Source: Streptomyces brasiliensis (lineage in GTDB: Bacteria; Actinomycetota; Actinomycetes; Streptomycetales; Streptomycetaceae). From it: a stretch of 38,555 nt of DNA. Position numbers and translations under genes: made by a program. Numbering within the stretch: position 1 is the stretch's first letter; each line of letters starts with the position of its first letter. Where the stretch lies: contig NZ_BMQA01000057.1 in NCBI RefSeq assembly GCF_014647875.1, forward strand, positions 1 to 38,555, given 5' to 3'. The notes below the pieces were generated by a model that had not been told where the DNA came from, did not search any database, and saw only the letters and a list, made by a program, of their open reading frames with translations. Below, in pieces: positions 1-8,205 of the stretch.

Positions 1-61
1 AAAGTGTCGGCGAGTCGCTGCTTGACATGTGGCCTGTCGTAGGTTCCAAGCAGGCCACGTT

Positions 62-354
62 CTACTCGTCGCCGAAGCGGTTGATGAACTCGGTGATGTT
101 CTGCAGGAACGTCAGGTCGCGCGGTCACTCAAGGGATCGGACAACATCCAAAAGACGGCCACCAGGACCATCGTCTTGTTCTGCGTCTCCAGCTCGGCGA
201 AGAACTTCGGGTGGTCGAAGTCGGACTCGTCGGCATGGATCGGTGCCTGCTCCTTGGCCAAGTGCACCGGCCTCCTCCCGGCGTCGTCGGGCATGACGGC
301 CATGAAGTCGCCGATCTCGTCGCCGACCTTGGTACGGCAGGAAGGACTCGGCAA
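62..354 (-). pseudogene. hypothetical protein, 3' fragment with frameshift
   Basis: I do not recognise the family. The minus strand reads as plausible coding sequence, with segments such as FFAELETQNKTMVLVAVFWM, then hits a stop at about 112. A second frame continues with LTFLQNITEFINRFGDE and stops at 62-64. The two frames join in sense if a CG dinucleotide is removed from the CGCGCG-like run near 115-120, which suggests a small insertion in a formerly longer gene. The upstream side (above 354) runs into the IS5 transposase remnant, so the 5' end is probably lost. A real gene is inferred only from the protein-like composition. Confidence 0.35.
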
Positions 355-432
355 CGGCCAGCACGCGAGTCCTGGCGGTACGTCGCCCGGGGCTCCGCTG
401 CCCGGAGCGCGCTACAGCACCCCGCGCAGGGC

Positions 433-740
433 CCCGGCTCCAAGGTCATGCGCTACCGCGAGGCCGACGACGGGTTCAAGGAGGACTCCGGCTACGGCGG
501 AACCCTCGTGGACTGGTCCCACTCCTTCCTCGGCATCACCCTCAAGACCGTGCCGCGACGCAAGGACCAGGACAGCTTCGCCGTCCTCGCCAAGCGGTGG
601 CGTGTCGAGCGGACGATCTCGTGGATCATGAGAGCCAGGAGAAACGTGCGCGACTACGAGCGGCTCGTCTCCCACAGCGAGGCCCACATCACCTGGACCT
701 TCATCACCCTCATGGCCCGCCGTCTCACCCGGCCTCCCAG
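433..740 (+). pseudogene. IS5-family transposase, C-terminal fragment
   Basis: The frame carries the end of a DDE transposase of the IS5 type. FAVLAKRWRVERTISWIMR is the typical C-terminal catalytic-glutamate region (RRWxVERTxxWxxRxRR), followed by RDYERLVSHSEAHI and an ending like LMARRLT. The N-terminal two thirds with the first two catalytic aspartates are missing. The frame stays open past 740 into unrelated sequence, so the natural stop is gone. Downstream it abuts the dnaE2 remnant on the other strand. Non-functional remnant. Confidence 0.8.
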
Positions 741-789
741 ACCACCTCGCACGTCACCACACCCCGTCGAACCAGCGAACGCGGCTGGC

Positions 790-1472
790 AAGCCCAAGCC
801 CATACGCGTGGTCGGGCTGGTGCGTCCGAGCAAGTCGAGGGCGGCCTGGGGGCCGTGGTCGCGGCGGGCGGCGGCCACCTCGTCCAGGTCCCAGGCCATC
901 TGACCGACGACGGTGCGGCGCGGGCCGCGCGCCTCGACCTGGCCGCGTACCAGCAGCAGACCGGAATGGAACACGGTGTGCGCGCAGGCCTCGAGAGAGT
1001 CTTCGAAGAAGGCGATGTCGACGAGGCCGGAGCCGTCCTCGAGCGTGGTGAAGATGACACGCTTGCCGGACGGGATCGGCGGGGTCTGCGTGGAGGCCCG
1101 GACTCCGGCAACGAGGACCTTCTGCCCGGGCACCAAGCCGCGCAGGTGGGCAGCGTCAGTGGCACCGAGCTCGCGCAGCAGCCGATGGTGGTGCTCCATC
1201 AGATGGTGGCTCACGTGGATGGAAAGGGTGTCGAGTTCGGCACCGAGCCTGTCGCGGCTGGTCATGTCCGGCAGCCCGCTCGAAGCGGCGGCCACCAGTT
1301 CCCCACTCAGCGGCAGCTGCCCGCCGGTGGCGGTGCGGTTGCGGGACTGCCGGTGCAGTTCGGCGGCCTGCAGCAGCAGGTCCCGCCGGGTCAGACCGGG
1401 GGAGAGGGCGTCAAGAGCGCCGATGCGGATCAGACGCTGGGCGAGCGGCAGGGACGGGCGGGCAGCAGCCAC
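790..1472 (-). pseudogene. dnaE2: error-prone DNA polymerase DnaE2, C-terminal fragment
   Basis: DnaE2 is the damage-inducible alpha-type polymerase that works with ImuA'/ImuB in mutagenic translesion synthesis. This frame matches only its last quarter: LPLAQRLIRIGALDAL and LTRRDLLLQAAELHR, then the OB-fold region VPGQKVLVAGVRASTQTPP with LEDGSGLVDIAFFEDS, then VVGQMAWDLDEVAAARR. The PHP and polymerase domains are absent. The open frame continues to 654, but its last ~45 residues are only the reverse complement of the IS5 fragment, so the true C-terminus is cut near 790-800. The 5' junction at about 1465-1472 meets the integrase fragment on the plus strand. No imuA' or imuB is nearby. Confidence 0.85.
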
Positions 1473-2035
1473 ACATCCTGCAGGCCGGTATAGGGCACGA
1501 CCCCTCCTGGGCCCGCCTCCTCACCACCGCCATCGCCGAACGTCGGTTCCAACGGCTGAGGGACCTTTTCGATGCCGACAGCCGCGGCGAGGCTATCGGC
1601 TTCGGGCCCGGCGCTGACCAGATGCGTTTGGCCTTCGCTGCCGTCCGGGAGAAGGCCGAAGCCCTCCGAGCGAGTGGAAAGGCCCAACGAGGGGACATTC
1701 GCGTCGAACACGGCCTTCTCAAACGCACGCACCTGTCGATCCGGTTCGGAAAACTCAACCACTGCACCCTGGACGAGAACAACCCAGTCGGCGCGAAGTG
1801 CCTGGAAGATGCCATCGTGCCCCCAGAACACCGAGGGCCCCTCATCGACCGCTGCCAGCCCGCACACTGCAGCAACAGCATGATTGCCCCCGAACACCTA
1901 CCGATCTGGCGAGCCGAGCACGCCTCGCTGACTCGCCTTCGAAGCCTCCCCGCGCTGCCGGCCAACCGCAGAGCCCTGATCGATCAGCAGGTCCGCGACG
2001 TCGAGATCGCGCTCACCAAGGCGGGAGAAACATGA
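1472..2035 (+). pseudogene. tyrosine recombinase (Tn554 TnpB-like), C-terminal fragment
   Basis: Reading from about 1472 (HILQAGIGHDPSWARLL) the frame gives about 187 residues typical of the long C-terminal extension of TnpB-type site-specific integrases in actinobacteria. It includes a cysteine cluster (CTLDENNPVGAKC, DRCQPAHC) that looks metal binding. The catalytic recombinase core (R...HxxR...Y) is missing, cut at the junction with the dnaE2 remnant near 1470. The stop overlaps the next gene's start as ATGA at 2032-2035, the coupling expected in a tnpA-tnpB-tnpC-like operon. The family assignment rests on the C-terminal pattern plus the TnpC-like neighbour. Confidence 0.6.
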
Positions 2036-2460
2036 CTGCCCCAACCCGGCCCGGTCTCTCCACCACGGCCGAGAAGGCCCTTCGAGAGGCCATGGAACGG
2101 CTCTTCACCGGTCGGCCCATCCGTACCGACGGCAAACTCACCAAGCAGAACCTCTGGCGGGAAGCGGGCGTCAGCCGAGCCATCATGAACCGCGCAACCG
2201 CGGTACTCGCTGACTGGGACAACCAGGTCAGCCAAAGCACTGCGCGCAAGCACGACCAGAAGTTGACCGAGGGGATCACCCGCCTCCGGCGTCGGCTGAA
2301 GGACAACTGCCTCGAGCGGCAAGGGCTCCAAGACGAGGTAGACGCCGCGGCCACTGTCATCGCTGCACTCCTCGCGGAGAATGCCACACTTCGCGAACGG
2401 CTCGGCAATCGGTCATCAGCGGTCATCCCGCTGGGCCGCACTCAGGCCGCTCGAGAATGA
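2032..2460 (+). CDS. TnpC-like small accessory protein of an integrase module (DUF6262-type)
   Basis: This 142-residue protein starts at the ATG inside the ATGA overlap with the integrase fragment. The N-terminal half resembles a helix-turn-helix (LTKQNLWREAGVSRAIMNRA). The C-terminal half is a probable coiled coil (KLTEGITRLRRRLKD, then LLAENATLRERL). This fits the small third protein that follows paired tyrosine recombinases in Tn554-like elements and modulates transposition frequency or orientation. It appears complete, but its partner integrase is truncated, so it is likely an orphan. It could instead be a stand-alone DNA-binding protein. The following sequence is a TmrB-like remnant on the opposite strand. 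Confidence 0.6.
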   Translation: MTAPTRPGLSTTAEKALREAMERLFTGRPIRTDGKLTKQNLWREAGVSRAIMNRATAVLADWDNQVSQSTARKHDQKLTEGITRLRRRLKDNCLERQGLQDEVDAAATVIAALLAENATLRERLGNRSSAVIPLGRTQAARE

Positions 2461-2469
2461 GACTGTCTG

Positions 2470-3055
2470 GTCTGAGGTGGTTGGAGGCCACACTCCTCGA
2501 GGCGTCGAGGCAGCCGAATTCCAGCACAACGGCGTTTGGCCAGGCCACCGCGCCAATCGGGCGCCAGCCTGTCCACCGGCTCGAATCCGAGCCCGTACCT
2601 GATCGGCCAACTCCTGCGGGGTCAGCTCGCCGTCCAGGACCACGGTGTCGCTGGGCAGAGTGTCGGCCCCGGCCATGCACGGTTCGATCCTGTCCTTGCA
2701 CCAGCGCCGGATCCGCTCGTCCTGCTCGGGGTCATCCGGGGTGAAGCTCCGGCCGTCGATCCGCTTCTCCAGGACCTCTCGGGGGACCTTGAGGAAGAAG
2801 TGGTGAACGTCGATGCCCGCATCCTTCAGCGCGCTGAAGATCTCACCGGCATACGCGGGGTCGACCGGGGTCATGGGGACCAGAACAGGGCGGTGGTACT
2901 CCTCAACCAGACCCACCGCCAAGCTGGCAAATCCCGCCGCCACAGCCTGAGATCCTGGAAATCACCGGTCGGCACCTCCACGATCTCCCGCAGGGCATAG
3001 CCGACCATCTCCGGGTCATAGACAAGCGTCTCGGGCCAGCGCGGACGCAACCTGA
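2470..3055 (-). pseudogene. TmrB-like P-loop ATP-binding protein, 5'-truncated and frameshifted
   Basis: Two minus-strand frames together give a nucleoside/shikimate-kinase-like ATPase of the tunicamycin-resistance (TmrB) type. The first (about 3055-2955) reads ETLVYDPEMVGYALREIV and VPTGDFQDLRLW. After a frameshift near 2950 the second reads LVEEYHRPVLVPMTPVDP, then FFLKVPREVLEKRIDGR and a lid-like WCKDRIEPCMAG. The N-terminal Walker A motif, which should precede LVYDPE, is absent, so no ATP-binding protein can be made. The frame runs on past the expected C-terminus (LTPQELADQVRARI) to about 2416, inside the TnpC-like gene, without a convincing end. The 5' junction abuts the promoter and ribosome site of the membrane protein at 3113. 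Confidence 0.65.
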
Positions 3056-3112
3056 CCCCCTGCTGACACGCCGTCGACCGGTGTGCGAAGCTGCCGATCA
3101 CAAGGGAGGGGT

Positions 3113-3505
3113 GTGGCGGTGGGGCGGGAGCGTACGGCGGGCGGGCGACGGCGCACGATCGGCGCCGCACAGGCCGCGTTGACGGTGCTGGTGGTGGGCG
3201 GAGCGGCCCTGGGAGCACTGCTGCTGCACCCCGACACGGGCCTGTTAGCCAAGGGCCGCGGGCCGCTCGGCGGCAACCCCGTCCTCGTGGTCGGCCTCGC
3301 CCTGCTGTCACTGCTTGGCGGCTTGGCGCTGCGCGAGAAGTACCAGGAGCAGGTAGGCGCCGCCCGGGAACTCAACCCGGTGGAACAGCGGATGGTTGAC
3401 GGCGTGAGCCGCGTCCTGCTGGCCGCGACGCTGGTCGTCCCACTGCTCGTCATGGTCCTGCACCAGTTCGGTTCATCCGGCAGCAGCCACGGGGGCGGCC
3501 ACGAG
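3113..3505 (+). pseudogene. membrane protein 5' fragment, probably N-terminus of a DUF4129-type protein
   Basis: GTG at 3113 follows a strong ribosome site (AGGGAGG, 3103-3109). The product has three probable membrane segments: AALTVLVVGGAALGALLL, PVLVVGLALLSLLGGLAL and VLLAATLVVPLLVMVL. This resembles the N-terminal part of the membrane protein that opens MoxR/DUF58/DUF4129 operons in actinobacteria. After HQFGSSGSSHGGGHE (about 3505) the reading frame runs out of frame into DUF58 coding sequence and stops at 3898, so the 3' part is a chimera. The rest of this gene, the moxR ATPase and the start of the DUF58 gene appear deleted. Confidence 0.55.
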
Positions 3506-3507
3506 TC

Positions 3508-4446
3508 GTTACCGCTTCCCAGCCCGCGGCAAGACCCGGTACCCAGCGCTGGGGCCGCTGGACGCTCGGCACGGTCGACGTCGACGTCTACGACCCCGGC
3601 GGGCTGGCCCGGCGCACCGTGCGAGCCGAACTCGGTGAGATCGCCGTCTTCCCGCTGCCCGAACACGCCGGCCTCACGCCCATCCCGGTCCGGCTGCCGC
3701 AACGGCTCGGCGAGCACACCGCCGTGCAACGCAGCGAGGGCGTCGAGGTCACCGGCGTGCACCCGTATGTGCGCGGCGAACGGCAGCGGCGGATCCACTG
3801 GCCGGCCACCACCCGCCGCGGCACCCTGCAGGTCCACCAGTTCGCCGCGGAGCGCACCGCCGACACCGTGGTGCTGCTGGATGTGCTCGCCGACGTAGTC
3901 AACCCAGTCACCGGCGCGTCCTCGCTCGACGAGACCTTCCGGGCCGCTGCCGGGCTGGTCCGCGCCTACCTGCGCACCCACGACCGGGTCGGCGTCGTAT
4001 CGGTCGGTGGCGCGACCCGCTGGCTGCAACCGCGCAGCGGCCAGGGGTACTTCTACCGCATCGTCGAGAGTGTGCTGGAGGTCCGCAAGGACCGCGCGTA
4101 CCGCACGGACGGACTCAGCCTGCTCCCACCGCCCGCGTTGCCCGAAGGAGCGTTGGTGTACGTCATCACGCCGCTGACCGACCAGCGGATTTTCGACATC
4201 CTGCACCAGGTGCGCGGACGGGCCAACCCGATGGTCGTGGTCGAGATCCCCACCGGCGAGCCGGTCCTGGAACCCGGCGACACCGAAGGTGAACTCGCGC
4301 TGCGGCTGTGGCGGGCTGACCGCGACGCCATGCGCTTCGCCTTGGTGGAACGCGGCATCGCGGTCGTCGCCCACTGGCCCGGCGAGACCCTCGACCTTAC
4401 CCTTGCGCCGCTGCTCCGCACCCGCATCCACGGGGGGACCCGATGA
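3508..4446 (+). pseudogene. DUF58 domain protein, 5'-truncated
   Basis: DUF58 proteins are von Willebrand A-like partners of MoxR AAA+ ATPases. The frame contains the family's hallmark block: HPYVRGERQRRIHWPATTRR, then FAAERTADTVVLLD, the start of the A-domain. A start at 3619 could still give 275 residues, but recognisable DUF58 sequence (GRWTLGTVDVDVYDPGG) extends upstream to about 3508 without a start or ribosome site, so the N-terminal membrane region is missing. The stop overlaps the next gene as ATGA (4443-4446). Without the MoxR partner it is unlikely to work. Confidence 0.75.
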
Positions 4447-5036
4447 CCACCGCCCCCGCCCGGCCAGGCCCGCGCCCGGCCCACAGCCGAGCCGCCCTGC
4501 TCATCGGACGTCTCACCTCCCGCATCACCGACCGCTTGCTCGGAACGGCCCTTGCCGTCGCCGCCTGCGACCCGCCGGCCGCCCTGCACGCACCACTGCT
4601 GGTCAGGATGCTGGTCCTGGGGGCGGCGACGACCGCGTGGTGGGCCGCTCCGATGGTCGACGCCCGCCCCTTCTTGACCTCCATGCGCTGGCGGACCTTG
4701 GCAGCCCGCCGCAGGACGACCGTGCTGCCGGCGGCGGCGATCGCGGTCGCCGCGGCCACCGGCCCGCCTGTCTGGCTAGTCGTCTGCATCGCCGCCCTGC
4801 TGCTTGCCTACCTGCTCGTCACCGACGCGTGGACAGCCGGTGTCACCGCCCCGCCCGACTGCCCGCGGGCGACACCCGCACTGGCGGCCGCCGCCGCGAC
4901 TGCAGTGGTACTGCTCGCCGCCCAAGCGCCGGTCGCGGGCACCTCATGGGCACGTCTGCCCGCCTCACTCGCCATCGCCGCGACCACGGTTTGCCTAGTA
5001 CTGGCGCTGCGCACCCGTCGCAGCCCGCCCGGCTGA
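4443..5036 (+). CDS. membrane protein of the MoxR/DUF58 operon
   Basis: This 197-residue protein starts with the ATG of an ATGA overlap with the DUF58 gene, so it is translationally coupled to it. It is alanine-rich with several hydrophobic segments: LVRMLVLGAATTAWWA, AAAIAVAAATGPPVWL, VVCIAALLLAYLLV, ALAAAAATAVVLLAA and SLAIAATTVCLVLAL. It therefore probably has five membrane helices. I recognise no named domain; a small multi-span protein commonly closes DUF58 operons. The frame appears intact, although the upstream part of the operon has been deleted. Confidence 0.6.
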   Translation: MTTAPARPGPRPAHSRAALLIGRLTSRITDRLLGTALAVAACDPPAALHAPLLVRMLVLGAATTAWWAAPMVDARPFLTSMRWRTLAARRRTTVLPAAAIAVAAATGPPVWLVVCIAALLLAYLLVTDAWTAGVTAPPDCPRATPALAAAAATAVVLLAAQAPVAGTSWARLPASLAIAATTVCLVLALRTRRSPPG

Positions 5037-5189
5037 CCGCCGAGACTACTGGCGGGTTTGGCGCTTATCTCGGCGACACCCCAAAGACTGTCTAGTGGGA
5101 CCGAATCTCACTGCCAGGAGGCCTGGTCTCGTTGTCAGAAGCCAACTCCCAACCTGTCTCATGAGACACATCGAATTCTGGAGAACGAC

Positions 5190-5330
5190 GGCTTTCGAGC
5201 GCAACTCTCCACGGAAGCAGGGCAAGTGGTGCTGCGCTCGCGCCGCGGCACCGATCTCGCAGGGATGTTTCCCGAGATCGTGGCGGAAACGGCGCAGCTG
5301 GCGGACGCGACGGCGCTGGATGATGTTATG
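5190..5330 (+). pseudogene. ATP-dependent DNA ligase, internal fragment
   Basis: FRAQLSTEAGQVVLRSRRG followed by TDLAGMFPEIVAETAQL and DATALD matches the nucleotidyltransferase domain of actinobacterial ATP-dependent DNA ligases, between the adenylation motif and the glutamate of motif III (usually DATALDGELVVW). The frame breaks exactly where GEL should follow, giving DDVM and a stop at 5331-5333. Only about 45 residues survive, so this is a scrap. It belongs to no neighbouring gene. Confidence 0.6.
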
Positions 5331-5333
5331 TGA

Positions 5334-5609
5334 CCTGTATGGGTGTCGCAGACGCGGGGTGTTTCAGGTGGCTCCTCGTGCCCTACCTGTAGTTGACAGT
5401 GCGGCCGTTGACGCGAGCCTACGGCTGACGGCTGGCTTGTTCCCGAGAAGGGGTTCTGGCTCGCTTTCCGTTCCGTGACATGGGCACGGTTAGTGATCAG
5501 TAGGTACTTCGAGCGCCTGTACCGACGGCGGTACTGGTGGGCTCGGGGCGCCGCGGGTGCGCGGTAGGTATCCCGGGTGGAGGGCGGCCGAGTACCGGCT
5601 GCGGTGTTC
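5334..5609. other. intergenic stretch without a recognisable gene
   Basis: Between the ligase scrap and the end of the alpha/beta hydrolase I see no supported coding sequence on either strand. A short perfect hairpin (GTACCG, 4-base loop, CGGTAC) lies at 5519-5534, about 80 bases past the hydrolase stop. It is too short and lacks a U-run, so I do not call it a terminator. Confidence 0.4.
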
Positions 5610-6398
5610 TTACGACTCGTGCGCGGTGGCGAGGAAGTCCAGGACGAGGGGGCTGGCGTGGATGCGGAACTCCTCGAAGTAGGCGTGCCGGCCATTGGGG
5701 ACCAGGTGCAGTCGGGCGTCGGGGATGCGGTCGGCGAGCAGGGGTGCGTTGGCGGTGGGGTTGAGCAGGTCGTCGCTTCCGTGGACGACCAGGGTGGGGG
5801 CGCTGATGTTCGGCAGGAGGTCCCAGGCGTTGTGCCGGTTGCTGGCCGCGAGGTGGTGGCGCCGGGCGTGAGCCGGCATGCCGGGGTCGCCGAGGGTGTG
5901 GTGCGGGCCGGGATGGGAGGCGAGCCATCGGGGGGTGTACATCAGCTCCAGCAGGGCCTGTCGCGCGGCTCCAGGCCGAGGTTGCGCCAGGGCTTGGCGG
6001 ACGTCGTTGCCGCGGTCGACGCTGTGCGGGCCGCCGGGTGAGGTGCAGCCGAGAACCAGGGCGCCCACCCGGTGGGGGTGGCGGGCCGCGAGCTGCTGGG
6101 CCACCCGTCCGCCCATGGACGTGCCGTAGACGTCGGCCCGGTCGATGCCGAGTTCGTCGAGGACGGCGATGACGTCCTGAGCGAGCAGTTCGGTGCTGTA
6201 GGGGGTGTCGGGCTTGTCGCTGTCGCCTGTGCCGCGGTAGTCGAGCGTGAGGGTGCTGCGAGCGGGATGGAAGTCGGCGCGAACCGCGTCCCACCAGTGG
6301 TGGTTGTTGGCCTGGCCCGCCAGCAGGACCAGTGGCGCCCCCTGGCCTTGGAGCTGGTAGGCGATGCGGGTTCCGTCCGGCGTCATTGCGTGCGTCAT
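5610..6398 (-). CDS. alpha/beta hydrolase
   Basis: A complete 262-residue alpha/beta-hydrolase fold protein. The nucleophile elbow is YGTSMGGRVA (Ser94), the acid is in VVHGSDDLLNP (about Asp209/210) and the base in NGRHAYFEEF (His238). The oxyanion region reads LVLLAGQANNHHWWD and LDYRGTGDSDKP. The start was set at ATG 6398 because GGGGAGCC lies just upstream; the open frame extends to 6476 but overlaps the LysE stop region. The gene lies 70 bases behind the LysE exporter on the same strand, so the two are probably co-transcribed under the divergent LysR regulator. The family includes esterases, haloperoxidase-like enzymes and dienelactone-type hydrolases; the substrate cannot be inferred. 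Confidence 0.88.
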   Translation of the reverse strand: MTHAMTPDGTRIAYQLQGQGAPLVLLAGQANNHHWWDAVRADFHPARSTLTLDYRGTGDSDKPDTPYSTELLAQDVIAVLDELGIDRADVYGTSMGGRVAQQLAARHPHRVGALVLGCTSPGGPHSVDRGNDVRQALAQPRPGAARQALLELMYTPRWLASHPGPHHTLGDPGMPAHARRHHLAASNRHNAWDLLPNISAPTLVVHGSDDLLNPTANAPLLADRIPDARLHLVPNGRHAYFEEFRIHASPLVLDFLATAHES

Positions 6399-6468
6399 CG
6401 GCTCCCCGTGCACAGGGGCGGCATATGGCCCGGGCGGTCGGATGCTGGGAGGCGCTTCGGCCCGGACC

Positions 6469-7089
6469 TCAGACACCTGCTGCCACCGCGGCGCCCAGCC
6501 CGAGCAGGACGACGCCCGTCGTCACACTGAGTCCCAGCAGAACCGTCGGCTGGGACACCAGGTCGCGCCCTCTGCCGACGGCCCAGGTGAGCATCATGTA
6601 CCAGGAGGCGCTGACGAGCGCCCACAGAACTCCCAGGGCGACGGTCGACAGGAACACCAGTCCTTTCGACGTCACGAACTGGGGTAGCACCGAGACAGCG
6701 AACACGCCGGCCTTCGGGTTGCCGAGGTTGGTACTCAGGCCGGTGAGGTATCCGCCCGCGAAACCGGTGCGGCGCCCGCCCTCGGGGGGCGTGCGGGTGG
6801 AGGTGGTGAGGGCAGTTCGCAGCGTGTTCACCCCGAGGATCATCAGCACGATGCCGCCTGCGATCCGGAGCACCGCGTACGCGGTGGGGCTGGCCAGCAG
6901 AACAGCGGACAGTCCCGCCGCGGCGGCCGTGGACCACAGCAGGAAGCCGGTGGCGTTGCCCGCGAGTGTGCCTCGGAGTGTACGTTGGCCGCCTTCTAGA
7001 ACCTGCCGGATCATCAGGGCTTGACTCGCGCCGGGCAGCATGGCCAGTAGCAACGTGGTGGCGATGAAAAAGGGCACATGCGTGGGCAT
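6469..7089 (-). CDS. LysE/RhtB-family amino acid exporter
   Basis: A 206-residue inner-membrane exporter of the LysE/RhtB family, which pumps out amino acids or derivatives. It shows the family's N-terminal pattern FFIATTLLLAMLPGASQALM (PGP-like turn), then GNATGFLLWSTAAAAGL, the conserved LRIAGGIVLMILGVN and NLGNPKAGVFAVSVLPQF. Six hydrophobic segments are visible. The start at 7089 is chosen for its AAGG ribosome site and the usual N-terminal length; the open frame's upstream extension to 7281 is not hydrophobic and overlaps the LysR gene. It is divergent from the LysR regulator 108 bases away, the arrangement of LysE/LysG in Corynebacterium. Confidence 0.9.
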   Translation of the reverse strand: MPTHVPFFIATTLLLAMLPGASQALMIRQVLEGGQRTLRGTLAGNATGFLLWSTAAAAGLSAVLLASPTAYAVLRIAGGIVLMILGVNTLRTALTTSTRTPPEGGRRTGFAGGYLTGLSTNLGNPKAGVFAVSVLPQFVTSKGLVFLSTVALGVLWALVSASWYMMLTWAVGRGRDLVSQPTVLLGLSVTTGVVLLGLGAAVAAGV

Positions 7090-7197
7090 GGGGAAAGAAC
7101 CTTTCCAGGGGCTCGGTAGATGGGTGCACCTCCAGGCTTCCTGCCCCGCACTCGTAAGAGAAGTTAAAAGAGAAGGGTGCAGCGTTAGGATTAGTGA
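7090..7197. promoter_or_regulatory. divergent promoter region of lysE-like and lysR-like genes
   Basis: This 108-base gap between divergently transcribed exporter and regulator genes must hold both promoters and the probable LysR binding site. A direct repeat AAGAGAAG occurs at 7156-7163 and 7168-7175, separated by TTAA, giving an AT-richer patch in GC-rich DNA. That is the likely promoter or operator core. The assignment is positional inference. Confidence 0.5.
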
Positions 7198-8205
7198 ATG
7201 GTGGTGGACCCGGGACAGCTCCGGCTTCTCGCGTTGATCGAGCGGCACGGCTCCCTGACGGCGGCGGCTCACGCCCTCCAACTCACGCCCGCGGCGGTCA
7301 CCCAGCAGGTGGCCAAGGCCGAGCGCGACTGGCAGGTGCCCCTAGTCATCCGTGGTCCTCGCGGGGCGACGCTCACCGCCGCCGGTGCGCTGCTCGCCTT
7401 GCACGGTCGAACCGTGGAGGAGGCATCGGACAAGGCCGGGGCGGAACTGGCCGCACTGCTCGGCCACCTCTCCCTACGGTTGCGGATCGGGACGTTCCAG
7501 GCGGCTGCCCTGCACCTGCTGCCACCCGCCCTGACCGCTCTGCGGCACCGCCATCCGGACGCCGACGTCTCGGTCGTGGACGTGGTGTCGGGACGTGGAG
7601 CGGACGAGATCAGCGCAGGGCGCCTGGACGTGGCCATCGTCGCGTCCTGGGGCATGCCGCTCGCGTCGTCCCCGCACCTACGGGCCCACCCGCTCCTGCT
7701 GGACCCGATGGTCGTGGTGCTCCCCGACGACCACCCACTGGCCACCGGGCAGCCCGCGGACACCGAACTTAACCTGAAACAACTGCGCGACGAATCGTGG
7801 GTCTCCATCCTGGCCGGCCACGCCGCCCGCGAACAGTTCCACGACGCTGCCCGCGAGGCCGGCTTCACTCCCACCGTGCGGTTCGAGACCGAGTCCTACG
7901 ACGTCGCCCAGGCTCTCGTCGGCACAGGCAGCGCAGTGGCCCTGGTCTCGCGCCTGGCGCTGACCCATGCCCCCGGCACCACCCATCGCGAACTGGCCCG
8001 CCCCAGGCCCCACCGCCAGCTCTACGCCGTGACCAAAACCGACCCCAGCCTCACACCACTCGCAGACATGCTCATCGACCTCCTACGCGACGTCGCCCGC
8101 GACATCACCGCCACCTGGGAGGCTCCCCTGCAAGAAGAAGAACAACGCTCATCGAAATCACCGCACGGAGCTGAGAAGCCTCCGGTTCTGAGAGGTGACC
8201 AGTAG
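7198..8205 (+). CDS. LysR-family transcriptional regulator
   Basis: A 335-residue LysR-type regulator. The N-terminal winged helix-turn-helix reads LRLLALIERHGSLTAAAHAL with TPAAVTQQVAKAER as recognition helix. The effector-binding domain starts near LRIGTFQAAALHLLPPAL and includes LDVAIVASWG and VVVLPDDHPLA, both typical substrate-domain segments. ATG at 7198 is preceded by an AGGA-type site. Placement opposite lysE and the hydrolase suggests it controls them, as LysG controls LysE; the effector is unknown. The C-terminus carries about 30 extra charged, low-complexity residues after ITATWEAP, possibly an eroded stop. Confidence 0.9.
   Translation: MVVDPGQLRLLALIERHGSLTAAAHALQLTPAAVTQQVAKAERDWQVPLVIRGPRGATLTAAGALLALHGRTVEEASDKAGAELAALLGHLSLRLRIGTFQAAALHLLPPALTALRHRHPDADVSVVDVVSGRGADEISAGRLDVAIVASWGMPLASSPHLRAHPLLLDPMVVVLPDDHPLATGQPADTELNLKQLRDESWVSILAGHAAREQFHDAAREAGFTPTVRFETESYDVAQALVGTGSAVALVSRLALTHAPGTTHRELARPRPHRQLYAVTKTDPSLTPLADMLIDLLRDVARDITATWEAPLQEEEQRSSKSPHGAEKPPVLRGDQ

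Noticed and set aside
3016..4431. Minus-strand open frame of 471 codons
   Set aside because: Shadow of the membrane protein and DUF58 coding sequence; no family motifs.
5519..5534. Small hairpin GTACCG/CGGTAC after the alpha/beta hydrolase
   Set aside because: Stem of only six bases without a T-run; could occur by chance.
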